A DNA stretch of 64,000 nucleotides, taken from the NCBI GenBank assembly GCA_015064445.1, contig SVSE01000003.1:1-64000 (forward strand), written 5' to 3'. Shown here piece after piece: positions 20,565 to 29,380 of this stretch. The number at the start of each line of letters is the position of its first letter. The stretch's first letter is position 1. Source of the stretch: Oscillospiraceae bacterium. GTDB lineage: Bacteria; Bacillota; Clostridia; Oscillospirales; CAG-272. The translations under genes and the position numbers were made by a program. The notes beneath the pieces were generated by a model that ran no database searches, had not been told where the DNA came from, and saw only the letters and a program-made list of their open reading frames with translations.

Positions 20565-21044
20565 GTGAAAAGGCTTTTTTTACTTCTTTTTGCTCTGCTT
20601 ATTTTGGCGTCCTGCGCGCCCAAAAGAAATGCCCTTTCGTACCAAGAGGGCGAGATTTTTGCAGAATGCGTAATTAACGGTAAATATAATGCTAATATAA
20701 TTAAAAAGGAAGATTTTCGCGCCCTTGAGCTAACCTCGGAAAATCTTGCGGGAATTTCGTTTGTATGTAAGGGTGGTGCTTGGAGCGCTTGCATTGACGA
20801 GGTAAGCATACCTCTTGACAAGGAAAATCTTGTCGGTGTAGTCGCAATTAGCTCTATCTTTGATTTGAGCGAGAGTGCGATTACAACAGCTACTGAGAGT
20901 GGTGTTGTAAGCTTTGATATGGACAGCTTAACCTACACTATAACCTACAATTCCTTGGAGCTACCAAGCAATGTCACAATTGAGGGCGAGGGATTATCTA
21001 TTGATATAGAAATTCTTTCAATAACAAAAACGGACATCGAATGA
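20565..21044 (+). CDS. Putative lipoprotein, 159 residues
   Basis: Starts at GTG 20565, with GAGGTGA a few bases upstream. A hydrophobic signal ends in LILASCAPK, giving a lipid-modified cysteine. The mature part is about 140 residues of mixed strands with no motif I recognise; two short internal cysteines (FAECVI, SACIDE) may pair. It follows rnpB and may partly depend on readthrough or a weak promoter in the 50-base gap. Function unknown. Confidence 0.75.
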   Translation: MKRLFLLLFALLILASCAPKRNALSYQEGEIFAECVINGKYNANIIKKEDFRALELTSENLAGISFVCKGGAWSACIDEVSIPLDKENLVGVVAISSIFDLSESAITTATESGVVSFDMDSLTYTITYNSLELPSNVTIEGEGLSIDIEILSITKTDIE

Positions 21045-21060
21045 TGTCCGTTTTATTTTT
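21026..21060. terminator. Terminator shared by the lipoprotein and the acidic repeat protein
   Basis: CGGACATC and GATGTCCG form a hairpin with A-runs before and T-runs after it, so it works on both strands. The lipoprotein stop codon is in the loop. Confidence 0.85.
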
Positions 21061-21077
21061 GTTTTATGCAGTATTCC

Positions 21078-24000
21078 TTATTTTACCTTGGAAACTGTCT
21101 TAATAGCCTTACCACCGGTAAGAACAATCATCTTAAGTGCTGTTTCTGAGAACTCGCCTGCCTTGATTGTAAGAGCCTTATCAATTGTTCCTCTTGCGAG
21201 AATCTTAACGCTCTTTGTCTTCTTGTCAACAAGTCCCTTTGCCTTAAGTGACTCAAGGTCAACTGTATCGCCGTCGTTAAACTCCTTAGAGAGTGTATCG
21301 AGGTTTACAACGCCCTTCTTTGTGTCGTCAGCTGAGACATATTCAACATCCTCTTCTACAAGAGAATCAACAACCTCGTCCTCAACAAGATCATCAACCT
21401 CGTCAGCACTTACGCTTTCAACATATTGAATTTCCTCAACAGTTGTAGCAGGAGCAGCCTCTTGGGCTACTTCCTCTTCAACTACCTCTTCCTCAATTGC
21501 AGGCTCTTCCTCGGCAACCTCCTCGATAACCTCTTCGATTACCTCCTCAGCAGGAGCTTCCTCCACAACCTCTTCTACAACCTCTTCGGCTGGCTCTTCT
21601 TCGATAGGAGCCTCTTCGACTACCTCTTCCTCGATTGCAGGCTCTTCCTCAACTACTTCCTCGGCAACCTCCTCGATTACCTCCTCAGCAGGAGCTTCCT
21701 CTACAATCTCTTCTACAACCTCTTCGGCTACTTCTTCAATAACTTCCTCTACTACTTCCTCAGCAGGTGCCTCTTCAACAACCTCTTCGATTGCTGGAGC
21801 TACCTTTACATCGTTTTCGTCAGCCTGAAGAACCTTGATAAGTCCCTTGCCGATAAGTGTAGGTGTATCCTCGTATGGATTTTCAGCAACATAATCAACT
21901 GCGCTAAACTTAGCATCTGTTACAATTTCAAGCTTAGCCATCAAGATATCAACAAGCTCCTTTGCCTTCTTAAGACCAAGGTTGCTCTTAATTCTTACGA
22001 GCATTGGAACATCCTCAAACATCTTAGAGTCTGTTTCATCGTGATGATATCTTGCCTTGTCAAATTCGTTTGGATCAAGAGCACAGTACATTGAAAGTGT
22101 CTTTCCACGAAGCTTGAGCTTAACGAGCTGTGTTCTGCCCTTATTGAAGCTATCGAACTTCCAGCTTGTTCTCGACTTAACTCCCTTATATGAGAGAATG
22201 TGATTCTTAAGCTCGCTATAATAATTCTTTACTGTATCATCTGCTTGGATTACATTTGCCTTGAAGCTACGGCTATATCTGATATCAAGCTCGTTACCGT
22301 TACCATCAACATATGTTGGAACGATTACTGGAGCAACCTCAACAGCCTCTTGGGCTGCTTCCTCTACTACTTCCTCAGCAGGTGCTTCCTCAACAACCTC
22401 TTCGATTGCTGGAGCTACCTTTACATCGTTTTCGTCAGCCTGAAGAACCTTGATAAGTCCCTTGCCGATAAGTGTAGGTGTATCCTCGTATGGATTTTCA
22501 GCAACATAATCAACTGCGCTAAACTTAGCATCTGTTACAATTTCAAGCTTAGCCATCAAGATATCAACAAGCTCCTTTGCCTTCTTAAGACCAAGGTTGC
22601 TCTTAATTCTTACGAGCATTGGAACATCCTCAAACATCTTAGAGTCTGTTTCATCGTGATGATATCTTGCCTTGTCAAATTCGTTTGGATCAAGAGCACA
22701 GTACATTGAAAGTGTCTTTCCACGAAGCTTGAGCTTAACGAGCTGTGTTCTGCCCTTATTGAAGCTATCGAACTTCCAGCTTGTTCTCGACTTAACTCCC
22801 TTATATGAGAGAATGTGATTCTTAAGCTCGCTATAATAATTCTTTACTGTATCGTCTGCTTGGATTACATTTGCCTTGAAGCTACGGCTATATCTGATAT
22901 CAAGCTCGTTACCGTTACCATCAACATATGTTGGAACAATTACTGGAGCAACCTCAACAGCCTCTTCGGCTACTTCTTGGGCTGCTTCCTCTACTACTTC
23001 CTCAGCAGGCGCCTCTTCAACAACCTCTTCGGCTACCTCATCTGCAACAATTGCAGGTGCTTTCTTAATGTCGCTTGCATCAGCCTTAAGAATCTTAATG
23101 AGTCCCTTCTGAACAAGAGCATCAGTTTCCTCATAAGGATGCTTTGCAACATAGTCAACGGTCTTAGCCTTATCATCAAGCTCAATTCCGAGCTTAGCCA
23201 TCAAGATATCAACAAGCTCCTTCGCCTTTCTAAGACCAAGTCCACTCTTAATCTTAACGAGCATTGGCACATCCTCGAAGATCTTAGCATCAACTGCGTC
23301 ATGGTGGTATTTAGCCTTATCGAACTCGTTTGGATCGAGGGCGATATACATGCAGATTGTCTTTCCACGAATCTTAAGCTTAACAAGCTGATCTCTACCT
23401 CTATTGTAGCTATCGAACTTCCAGCTGATTCTGGACTTAACTCCCTTGTATGAAAGGATATGATTCTTAAGCTCGCTATAGAATTCCTTAACATTATCCT
23501 CACCTTGGATAACATTAGCTGTAAAGCTACGGCTGTATCTAATATCAAGCTCGTTACCATTTCCATCTATATATGTAGGAACGATTATAGGTTCAACAAC
23601 AACTTCCTCGGCAGCAGGCTCCTCGACAACCTCTTCAGCAGGTTCTTCAGCAACCTCTTCAACAGGCTCTTCGATAACCTCCTCGGCTGGCTCATCCTCA
23701 ACCACTGCGGCATAAGGTGTAGCCTCCTCAGCTGGCTCCTCGGCAACCTCTTCAGCTGGCTCCTCGATAACCTCTTCCTCAGCTGGCTCTTCTTCAACAG
23801 GCTCTTCCTCAACAACCTCATCCCAGCCCTCACGAACAGGATAAAGCTCTACTGTAAGAACGCTCTTGTCATTATCGGATGCAGTAACGAGTGGTCCCTC
23901 AGATGGGTCAAGTCCCCAACCAAGAATAGATTCTCCGTTAACCTCCATAGGTACTTGAATAGAAAGAGGACAAACAACCTTGGTAAGCTCCTCGCCAGTT

Positions 24001-24389
24001 GCGTCGTTAACATAAACAAACTCGATAGCTGCATTAGCGTCATCGATTGAAATGCCAACCATAGGCTTTTCCCAAACTGCGTAAAGCTCTGTGGTCTTCC
24101 AAAGACGAATAATCTTCTTGCCAAGACGCTTCTCGCCGTCCTCATCAAAGCTCCAACCGATAAACTTCTTGCCGGTCTTATTGGCAGAAGCAAGTGTTAC
24201 CTTTCTTCCCCAGCCAAATTTGTCGTGTGCGATTTCGTAATCTGTGTCAGGGTCGATATAAACAATCTCCCTCTTTGTAGCAAGCAAAACGATGAAAATA
24301 AAAGTAATCACGAATGCTGCAGCTGCGATAATCAATCCGTATGTGCCATTTAACAGATTGAATGCCATCAATACATTTAACAATGCCAT
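21078..24389 (-). CDS. Giant acidic repeat protein with uL15-like C-terminal domain
   Basis: 1103 residues. Order of parts: one membrane helix (about 15-38); two short InlB-B-repeat-like units (GKKFIGWSFDEDG about 73-85; ILGWGLDPSEG about 155); an Ala/Val/Glu-rich linker; three copies of an unknown domain of about 165 residues starting PTYIDGNG or PTYVDGNG (near 270, 485 and 690), separated by Glu-rich linkers; a longer Glu-rich segment; and a last part of about 80 residues (from 1025) with VNLDTLSKEF, DLESLKAKGLV and VKILARGTI, the pattern of the C-terminal half of ribosomal protein uL15. Charges after the helix (ATKRE) suggest the bulk is cytosolic, which conflicts with the usual surface role of InlB-type repeats. 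Copies two and three are almost identical in DNA. GGAGG lies upstream of the ATG. Function unknown. Confidence 0.8.
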   Translation of the reverse strand: MALLNVLMAFNLLNGTYGLIIAAAAFVITFIFIVLLATKREIVYIDPDTDYEIAHDKFGWGRKVTLASANKTGKKFIGWSFDEDGEKRLGKKIIRLWKTTELYAVWEKPMVGISIDDANAAIEFVYVNDATGEELTKVVCPLSIQVPMEVNGESILGWGLDPSEGPLVTASDNDKSVLTVELYPVREGWDEVVEEEPVEEEPAEEEVIEEPAEEVAEEPAEEATPYAAVVEDEPAEEVIEEPVEEVAEEPAEEVVEEPAAEEVVVEPIIVPTYIDGNGNELDIRYSRSFTANVIQGEDNVKEFYSELKNHILSYKGVKSRISWKFDSYNRGRDQLVKLKIRGKTICMYIALDPNEFDKAKYHHDAVDAKIFEDVPMLVKIKSGLGLRKAKELVDILMAKLGIELDDKAKTVDYVAKHPYEETDALVQKGLIKILKADASDIKKAPAIVADEVAEEVVEEAPAEEVVEEAAQEVAEEAVEVAPVIVPTYVDGNGNELDIRYSRSFKANVIQADDTVKNYYSELKNHILSYKGVKSRTSWKFDSFNKGRTQLVKLKLRGKTLSMYCALDPNEFDKARYHHDETDSKMFEDVPMLVRIKSNLGLKKAKELVDILMAKLEIVTDAKFSAVDYVAENPYEDTPTLIGKGLIKVLQADENDVKVAPAIEEVVEEAPAEEVVEEAAQEAVEVAPVIVPTYVDGNGNELDIRYSRSFKANVIQADDTVKNYYSELKNHILSYKGVKSRTSWKFDSFNKGRTQLVKLKLRGKTLSMYCALDPNEFDKARYHHDETDSKMFEDVPMLVRIKSNLGLKKAKELVDILMAKLEIVTDAKFSAVDYVAENPYEDTPTLIGKGLIKVLQADENDVKVAPAIEEVVEEAPAEEVVEEVIEEVAEEVVEEIVEEAPAEEVIEEVAEEVVEEEPAIEEEVVEEAPIEEEPAEEVVEEVVEEAPAEEVIEEVIEEVAEEEPAIEEEVVEEEVAQEAAPATTVEEIQYVESVSADEVDDLVEDEVVDSLVEEDVEYVSADDTKKGVVNLDTLSKEFNDGDTVDLESLKAKGLVDKKTKSVKILARGTIDKALTIKAGEFSETALKMIVLTGGKAIKTVSKVK
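21746..22351 (-). repeat. In-frame direct repeat, copy 1 (period 615 bp)
   Basis: About 606 bp nearly identical to 22361-22966; I count about four differences over the part compared. The period is 615 bp, that is 205 codons, so the reading frame is kept. It encodes the third unknown domain plus its Glu-rich linker in the acidic repeat protein. Confidence 0.9.
22361..22966 (-). repeat. In-frame direct repeat, copy 2 (period 615 bp)
   Basis: Partner of 21746-22351, encoding the second unknown domain. Synonymous sites are also identical, so the duplication is recent or the copies are kept alike by gene conversion. The first domain copy (about 23085-23582) is clearly diverged from both. Confidence 0.9.
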
Positions 24390-24430
24390 TTTTGAACCTC
24401 CGTACGCATTTCTTTTATTGATATATGCTT

Positions 24431-24460
24431 ATTATACAACATTTACTTTATACTTGTCAA
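24431..24460 (-). promoter_or_regulatory. Promoter of the acidic repeat protein
   Basis: On the minus strand TTGACA (24460-24455), an 18-base spacer and TATAAT (24436-24431), about 40 bases before the ATG. The match suggests strong expression. Confidence 0.8.
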
Positions 24461-24614
24461 TAAGTTTTTAGATTTTTTTAGGAGTGTTTTTGGCGAAATT
24501 TTGATACAGTCCCCAACGAAATTGCTTTTTTAGGGCATTTTTTGGCAATATTTTGGCAAATTTTTATTCTCTGGCAAAATTTTCTTTTTTGGACAAGCTT
24601 TTTTACCAAGGTAC

Positions 24615-24643
24615 TTGATTTTTTTAGTGGTATAGTGTAAAAT
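24615..24643 (+). promoter_or_regulatory. Promoter of glyA-fur
   Basis: TTGATT (24615-24620), 17-base spacer, TAAAAT (24638-24643). The rest of the gap between 24390 and 24680 is AT-rich with repeated TTTTTGGCAAAATTT-like stretches and no other structure seen. Confidence 0.65.
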
Positions 24644-24679
24644 ATCTATGTTGAAAATAATTTCACAAGGAGAATAAAA

Positions 24680-25921
24680 ATGGTTTCTGAAGTAATCAGT
24701 AAAATCACAAGCTATGACAAGGAGGTTGGCGAGGCAATCGCCTCCGAGCTCGGTAGACAAAAAAGAGGTCTTGAGCTTATTGCCTCTGAAAACATGGTAT
24801 CCGAGGCAGTTATGCTCGCAATGGGCACTCCTCTTACCAACAAATATGCAGAGGGATATCCTGCAAAGAGATACTACGGTGGATGCGAATGCGTCGATGT
24901 CGTTGAGAAGCTTGCTATTGATAGAGCATGTGAGCTTTTTGGTGCTGAGCATGCAAATGTTCAGCCTCACAGTGGTGCACAGGCTAACACAGCGGTTTAT
25001 TTCGCTCTTATTAAGCCAGGCGACACAGTTATGGGAATGAATCTCGCTCACGGTGGTCACTTGACACACGGTAGCCCTGTTAACCTTTCTGGTAGCTACT
25101 ACAACTTCGTTCCTTACGGAGTAAACGATGACGGATTTATCGACTACGATGAATTAGAAAGGAAGGCTAAGGAGTGTCAGCCAAAGCTTATCGTTGCAGG
25201 CGCTTCTGCTTATCCAAGAGTTATCGATTTTAAGAGAATTTCCGAGATTGCAAAGAGCGTTGGCGCATACTTTATGGTTGATATGGCGCACATTGCTGGT
25301 CTTGTTGCAGCAGGCATTCATCCATCACCTGTTCCATATGCAGATGTTGTTACAACTACAACTCACAAGACTCTTCGTGGTCCTCGTGGCGGTCTTATCC
25401 TTTGTCGTGAGGAGCTTGCAAAGGCTATCGACAAGGCTATATTCCCTGGCACACAGGGTGGTCCTCTTATGCACATTATCGCTTCAAAGGCAGTTTGCTT
25501 CGGAGAGGCGCTCAAGCCAGAATTCAAGGAATATCAGGCACAAATTGCTAAAAACGCAAAGGTTCTTGCTGAAACTCTTCTTAGTGAGGGCTTTGACCTT
25601 GTATCAGGTGGAACAGATAACCACCTTATGCTTCTCGACCTTCGCCCATTCGGCATCACAGGTAAGGAGCTCGAAAGGCGTCTTGACGAGTGCTATATCA
25701 CAGTTAACAAGAATGCAATTCCTAACGACCCAGAGAAGCCATTTGTTACAAGTGGCGTAAGAATCGGCACTCCTGCTGTTACATCAAGAGGTCTTAAAGA
25801 GGAGGATATGGTTACTCTCGGTAAGCTCATTAAGCTTTGCGCTACCGAATTTGAGGAAAAGGCAGATTATATCCGTGCTGAGGTTACAAAAATCTGCGAA
25901 AAGTATCCTATTTACGACTAA
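24680..25921 (+). CDS. glyA: Serine hydroxymethyltransferase
   Basis: PLP enzyme interconverting serine and glycine while loading tetrahydrofolate with a one-carbon unit (413 residues, full length). [15 protein letters not shown] near 56-70, the VDMAHIAGL strand and the PLP lysine at 230 in [14 protein letters not shown] are all present. AAGGAG lies upstream. The stop overlaps the ATG of the next gene (TAATG). Cytosolic and probably highly expressed. Confidence 0.97.
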   Translation: MVSEVISKITSYDKEVGEAIASELGRQKRGLELIASENMVSEAVMLAMGTPLTNKYAEGYPAKRYYGGCECVDVVEKLAIDRACELFGAEHANVQPHSGAQANTAVYFALIKPGDTVMGMNLAHGGHLTHGSPVNLSGSYYNFVPYGVNDDGFIDYDELERKAKECQPKLIVAGASAYPRVIDFKRISEIAKSVGAYFMVDMAHIAGLVAAGIHPSPVPYADVVTTTTHKTLRGPRGGLILCREELAKAIDKAIFPGTQGGPLMHIIASKAVCFGEALKPEFKEYQAQIAKNAKVLAETLLSEGFDLVSGGTDNHLMLLDLRPFGITGKELERRLDECYITVNKNAIPNDPEKPFVTSGVRIGTPAVTSRGLKEEDMVTLGKLIKLCATEFEEKADYIRAEVTKICEKYPIYD

Positions 25922-26355
25922 TGGCATCGGAATACAAGACTAAACAGCGTGCTGTTATTCTCAACTTTTTAAGGGAAAACAGTGCGCATGTTTGTGCAAG
26001 AGATATCGCCCTTCATCTTGAGGAGCAAGGGATTAAGGTTGGCATTGCAACCGTATATCGCACCCTTGATAAGCTTTGTGAACAGGGCGTTGTTAGAAAA
26101 TTCATAATTGATGAGCGCAGTGGCGCATGCTATCAATATGTGCAGGATGCAGAATGTAACGAGCATTTTCATCTTAAGTGCATAAATTGTGGCGCACTTG
26201 TTCATATGAGCTGTGGATTTTTGAAAAAAATGGAGGAGCATATCTTTGACGAGCACGGCTTTACTGTCAGCTCAGGAAAAACCGTAATTTACGGACTATG
26301 CTCTAAATGTAATGGCGAAGGGCGCGAGCACATTTGCAACTGTCACGAGCATTGA
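25921..26355 (+). CDS. Fur family transcriptional regulator (Zur/PerR-like)
   Basis: 144-residue metal-responsive repressor. The N-terminal winged helix (about 1-80) contains VGIATVYRTLDKLCEQGVV. The dimerisation part has HFHLKCINCG and CSKC, the two pairs of cysteines of the structural zinc site. Whether it senses peroxide, zinc or iron cannot be decided. The C-terminal HICNCHEH is an extra possible metal site. It is translationally coupled to glyA, an uncommon pairing. Confidence 0.88.
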   Translation: MASEYKTKQRAVILNFLRENSAHVCARDIALHLEEQGIKVGIATVYRTLDKLCEQGVVRKFIIDERSGACYQYVQDAECNEHFHLKCINCGALVHMSCGFLKKMEEHIFDEHGFTVSSGKTVIYGLCSKCNGEGREHICNCHEH

Positions 26356-26388
26356 TTTTGCATTTTTTTGAAAATTTTCATTTTTCTA

Positions 26389-26417
26389 TTGATTTTTCAA
26401 AATATTTGTGATAAAAT
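26389..26417 (+). promoter_or_regulatory. Promoter of secG
   Basis: TTGATT (26389-26394), 17-base spacer, TAAAAT (26412-26417). Confidence 0.65.
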
Positions 26418-26462
26418 AACTTTCGCTATTAACTATTTATCCTGAATGGAGGGAAAAATAAG

Positions 26463-26762
26463 ATGACACTTAATATCATACTTGGTATAATTCTTTTGGT
26501 TGCTGCGTTGTTCCTTATCATCGCAATTCTTATTCAAAGTGGAAAATCCAAGGGCGTTTCAAGCACCATTTCTGGTGGAAGCTCCGAAACATATTTTGGC
26601 AAGAACAAGGGAAGCTCTCTTGACAAGAAGCTTGCAATCCTCACAATCGTGGTTGCAGTAATCTTTATGGTAGTTGCTCTCGTTGTTTACATTGCACAGC
26701 CCTTTACCGATTACTACGGATGGCTCTTTGACAGACTCGGCATTTCAGTTAGTGGAAGCTAA
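26463..26762 (+). CDS. secG: Preprotein translocase subunit SecG
   Basis: 99-residue membrane protein with two helices (about 3-25 and 58-80) joined by a Gly/Ser-rich loop (SGGSSETYFGKNKGSS) typical of SecG, which assists the SecYEG channel. GGAGGG lies upstream of the ATG. It sits before rnr, the common order in Firmicutes, though a terminator separates them here. smpB and ssrA, often next, are not found. Confidence 0.9.
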   Translation: MTLNIILGIILLVAALFLIIAILIQSGKSKGVSSTISGGSSETYFGKNKGSSLDKKLAILTIVVAVIFMVVALVVYIAQPFTDYYGWLFDRLGISVSGS

Positions 26763-26769
26763 GAAATCG

Positions 26770-26803
26770 AACCGCTTTGGATTATCCAAGGCGGTTTTAT
26801 TTT
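26770..26803 (+). terminator. Terminator after secG
   Basis: AACCGCTTTGG and CCAAGGCGGTT pair (one G-T) around ATTAT, then TTATTTTT. Confidence 0.8.
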
Positions 26804-26897
26804 TCGGACAAGCGTCCGAGGCAATATCCGCTCTCGACACTCTTGCCAAAAAATCCACACGAAGCAGTTTTCACTTACGTTTTAACAAAGGATATCT

Positions 26898-29186
26898 ATG
26901 AACAAAGAAATTAAAGAGCAAATTTTAAATATCATTTCCTCTGAATTCTACTCTCCCCTTACCCCCGATGAGCTTTTTGACCTCATTATGTCGGATAAGG
27001 AGCATCTTGCAAAGGATTTTTTCAAAACTCTTTGCGAAATGGAGGAGGGCTTTGAGATTTTCATCTCTAAAAAAGGAAAAATTTCGCTCCCTGAAAAGGG
27101 ACTTTTCGTGCGTGGTGTGTTCTCCTCATCATCACACGGAAAGTTTGGCTTTGTATCAAGCGACGAGGGTGAGTTCTTCGTTCCACCAAGCTTCAGATGT
27201 GGAGTTATGAATGGAGATAAAGTTGTCGCAAAGAAAATCTCGCCAAAATCAAAATACTATGGCAAGGGCAACGAGGTTGAGATTGTCGCTGTAAGTGAGC
27301 GAGGAATAACCGAGTTTACGGGCGAGTTCGAGGGCTTTTCAAATAAGGGCAGACTGTTTGGCGAGGTGCGTCCCGACTCTGATAAGCTCGATTTTGTGGC
27401 GACAATTGTTGGTAGCTCTGTAAATGCAAAAACAGGCGACAAGGTCGTTTGCAAAATAACAAAATATCCCCTCTTTGACGGAGATAGAATTTGCGTAAAG
27501 GTAACAGATTGCCTCGGCAAGCACACATCAAAGGAAGCAAATTATCGTGCAATTCTGCGTGAGCATTCAATTCCGTCTTACTTTGACGATGTAATTTTAA
27601 AGGAAGCCGAAAATGCATCAAATGAGCCGATTTCCTCAAAGGGACGCGTTGATTTGCGTGACAAGTGCATTTTCACAATAGATAGCGAGAGTGCAAAGGA
27701 CCTCGACGATGCGATTTCCATTGAAAAAACAGACACAGGGTTCGTCCTTGGTGTTCATATTGCCGATGTTTCGCACTATGTGCGCGAGGGCTCTCTGCTC
27801 GATGGCGAGGCTATGTCGCGTGGCACGAGCGTATATTTTACAGACAAGGTTGTTCCTATGCTACCAAGCGCACTTTCAAACGGAGCGTGCTCTCTTAATG
27901 GTGGTGTTGACAGGTATGCATTGAGCGCACTTATTACTCTTGATATGCAGGGCAACATAAAGGACACTCGTCTTTGCAACAGCATTATAAATTCAAGGGC
28001 TCGTGGCGTTTATAGCGAGCTAAATGACATAATTAACAAGGGCGAAAATAGCGAATTTTATGCAAAATATCGACACATTGTCGAGGATTTTGAGAAAATG
28101 CTCGAGCTTTATCGCATTTTAAGGGACAGAAGCGAGCGTACTGGCGCCATGGACCTTGAAAGTGACGAGGCAGAGATAATTCTTGACGAGAACGGCCATC
28201 CTATTGAGATTGTAAAGCGCGAAAGAGGCGAAAGCGAAAGATTAATTGAGCAATTTATGCTTTGCGCTAACCGTGCTGTTGCAGAATTCTTATACAAGCA
28301 CAATTTGCCTTGTGTGTATCGTGTGCACGAAAATCCAGATCCCGATAAAATCCGTGCATTCTCTATTTTTGCATCAAATCTCGGAATCGACACCTCATCC
28401 ATTAAAGATGTTGAAAATGTGACTCCTCTATCCCTTGCAGGTGTATTAGAGGACGCAAGAGAAAAGGGCAAGGCAGAGGTCATCTCGGGCGTTTTGCTCC
28501 GTTCTCTTATGAAGGCAAAATATTTGCACGAGCCAAAGGGACATTTCGGTCTTGCAACCAAGCTTTATTGTCACTTCACCTCTCCTATTAGGCGTTATCC
28601 GGACCTCACGGTTCACAGAATAGTAAAGAAATATCTTGAGGACTGTGTCGATAAAACGAGTCTTTCGAAGCTTTCTGCTCTTGCAGAGCGCTCTGCAAAG
28701 CGTTCAAGCGAGAATGAGCTTCGTGCCCTTTATGCAGAACGTGAAATTGACGAGCTTTATAAGGCTGTTTATATGGGCGATTTTATCGGCGAGGAAATGG
28801 ACGCAACCATATCGAGCGTTACCTCGTTTGGATTTTTTGCAAAATGCGATAATCTTTGCGAGGGGCTTGTTCCTATTGCATCTCTTGGTGCGCCATTCTA
28901 CTTCGACGAGGCGAGCTTGACGCTCTCCTCTGGCAGACGCACCTTTGCACTCGGACAACGAGTAAAAATTCGTGTTGTAGACAGCAATGTTGTCACAAGG
29001 CGTGTTACATTCTCTCTTGTAAGCTGTGGGGAGGCAGAAAATGCTCCAAGCGCGCCCTTCAACCGTCCTGCAAGCATTAAAAAGAGTTCAAAGAACTCCC
29101 ACGCAGGATATTCCTCAAAATCGAGGCATAAAAAATCAAGCCATTCCAAAGGAAAATCTCGTCACAAGGGACGCAGAGGAAGATAA
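26898..29186 (+). CDS. rnr: Ribonuclease R
   Basis: 3'-5' exoribonuclease that degrades structured RNA (762 residues, normal length). The N-terminal winged-helix and cold-shock domains are followed by the RNB catalytic core with FTIDSESAKDLDDAIS (near 258-273) and FTSPIRRYPDL, then an S1 domain (about 635-715) and a Lys/Arg/Ser-rich tail. The terminal basic tail probably binds RNA. AAAGGA lies upstream of the ATG. Confidence 0.95.
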   Translation: MNKEIKEQILNIISSEFYSPLTPDELFDLIMSDKEHLAKDFFKTLCEMEEGFEIFISKKGKISLPEKGLFVRGVFSSSSHGKFGFVSSDEGEFFVPPSFRCGVMNGDKVVAKKISPKSKYYGKGNEVEIVAVSERGITEFTGEFEGFSNKGRLFGEVRPDSDKLDFVATIVGSSVNAKTGDKVVCKITKYPLFDGDRICVKVTDCLGKHTSKEANYRAILREHSIPSYFDDVILKEAENASNEPISSKGRVDLRDKCIFTIDSESAKDLDDAISIEKTDTGFVLGVHIADVSHYVREGSLLDGEAMSRGTSVYFTDKVVPMLPSALSNGACSLNGGVDRYALSALITLDMQGNIKDTRLCNSIINSRARGVYSELNDIINKGENSEFYAKYRHIVEDFEKMLELYRILRDRSERTGAMDLESDEAEIILDENGHPIEIVKRERGESERLIEQFMLCANRAVAEFLYKHNLPCVYRVHENPDPDKIRAFSIFASNLGIDTSSIKDVENVTPLSLAGVLEDAREKGKAEVISGVLLRSLMKAKYLHEPKGHFGLATKLYCHFTSPIRRYPDLTVHRIVKKYLEDCVDKTSLSKLSALAERSAKRSSENELRALYAEREIDELYKAVYMGDFIGEEMDATISSVTSFGFFAKCDNLCEGLVPIASLGAPFYFDEASLTLSSGRRTFALGQRVKIRVVDSNVVTRRVTFSLVSCGEAENAPSAPFNRPASIKKSSKNSHAGYSSKSRHKKSSHSKGKSRHKGRRGR

Positions 29187-29204
29187 ATTTTGTGAAAAAG
29201 TTAC

Positions 29205-29240
29205 AAAACCGCACAATTTAGTGTGCGGTTTTCTTTTTAT
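29205..29240 (+). terminator. Terminator after rnr
   Basis: AAAACCGCACA and TGTGCGGTTTT pair around a six-base loop, followed by CTTTTTATTTTT. Confidence 0.85.
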
Positions 29241-29380
29241 TTTTAATAATTTTATCAAAAGTGAGAACTTTTTTCCAAAATTATATTCCATTTTCTAAAA
29301 AAATATGATATACTTACTTCGTACGCATACGCGGACAGACATTCATTCGATTATAATTATTTTTTATGGAGGTACTTTAA

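Noticed and set aside
21426..24050. Long Leu/Phe/Asn-rich open frames on the plus strand opposite the acidic repeat protein
   Set aside because: They are the complement of GAA/GTT/GCT-rich repeat codons, have no ribosome site, and repeat in step with the real gene.
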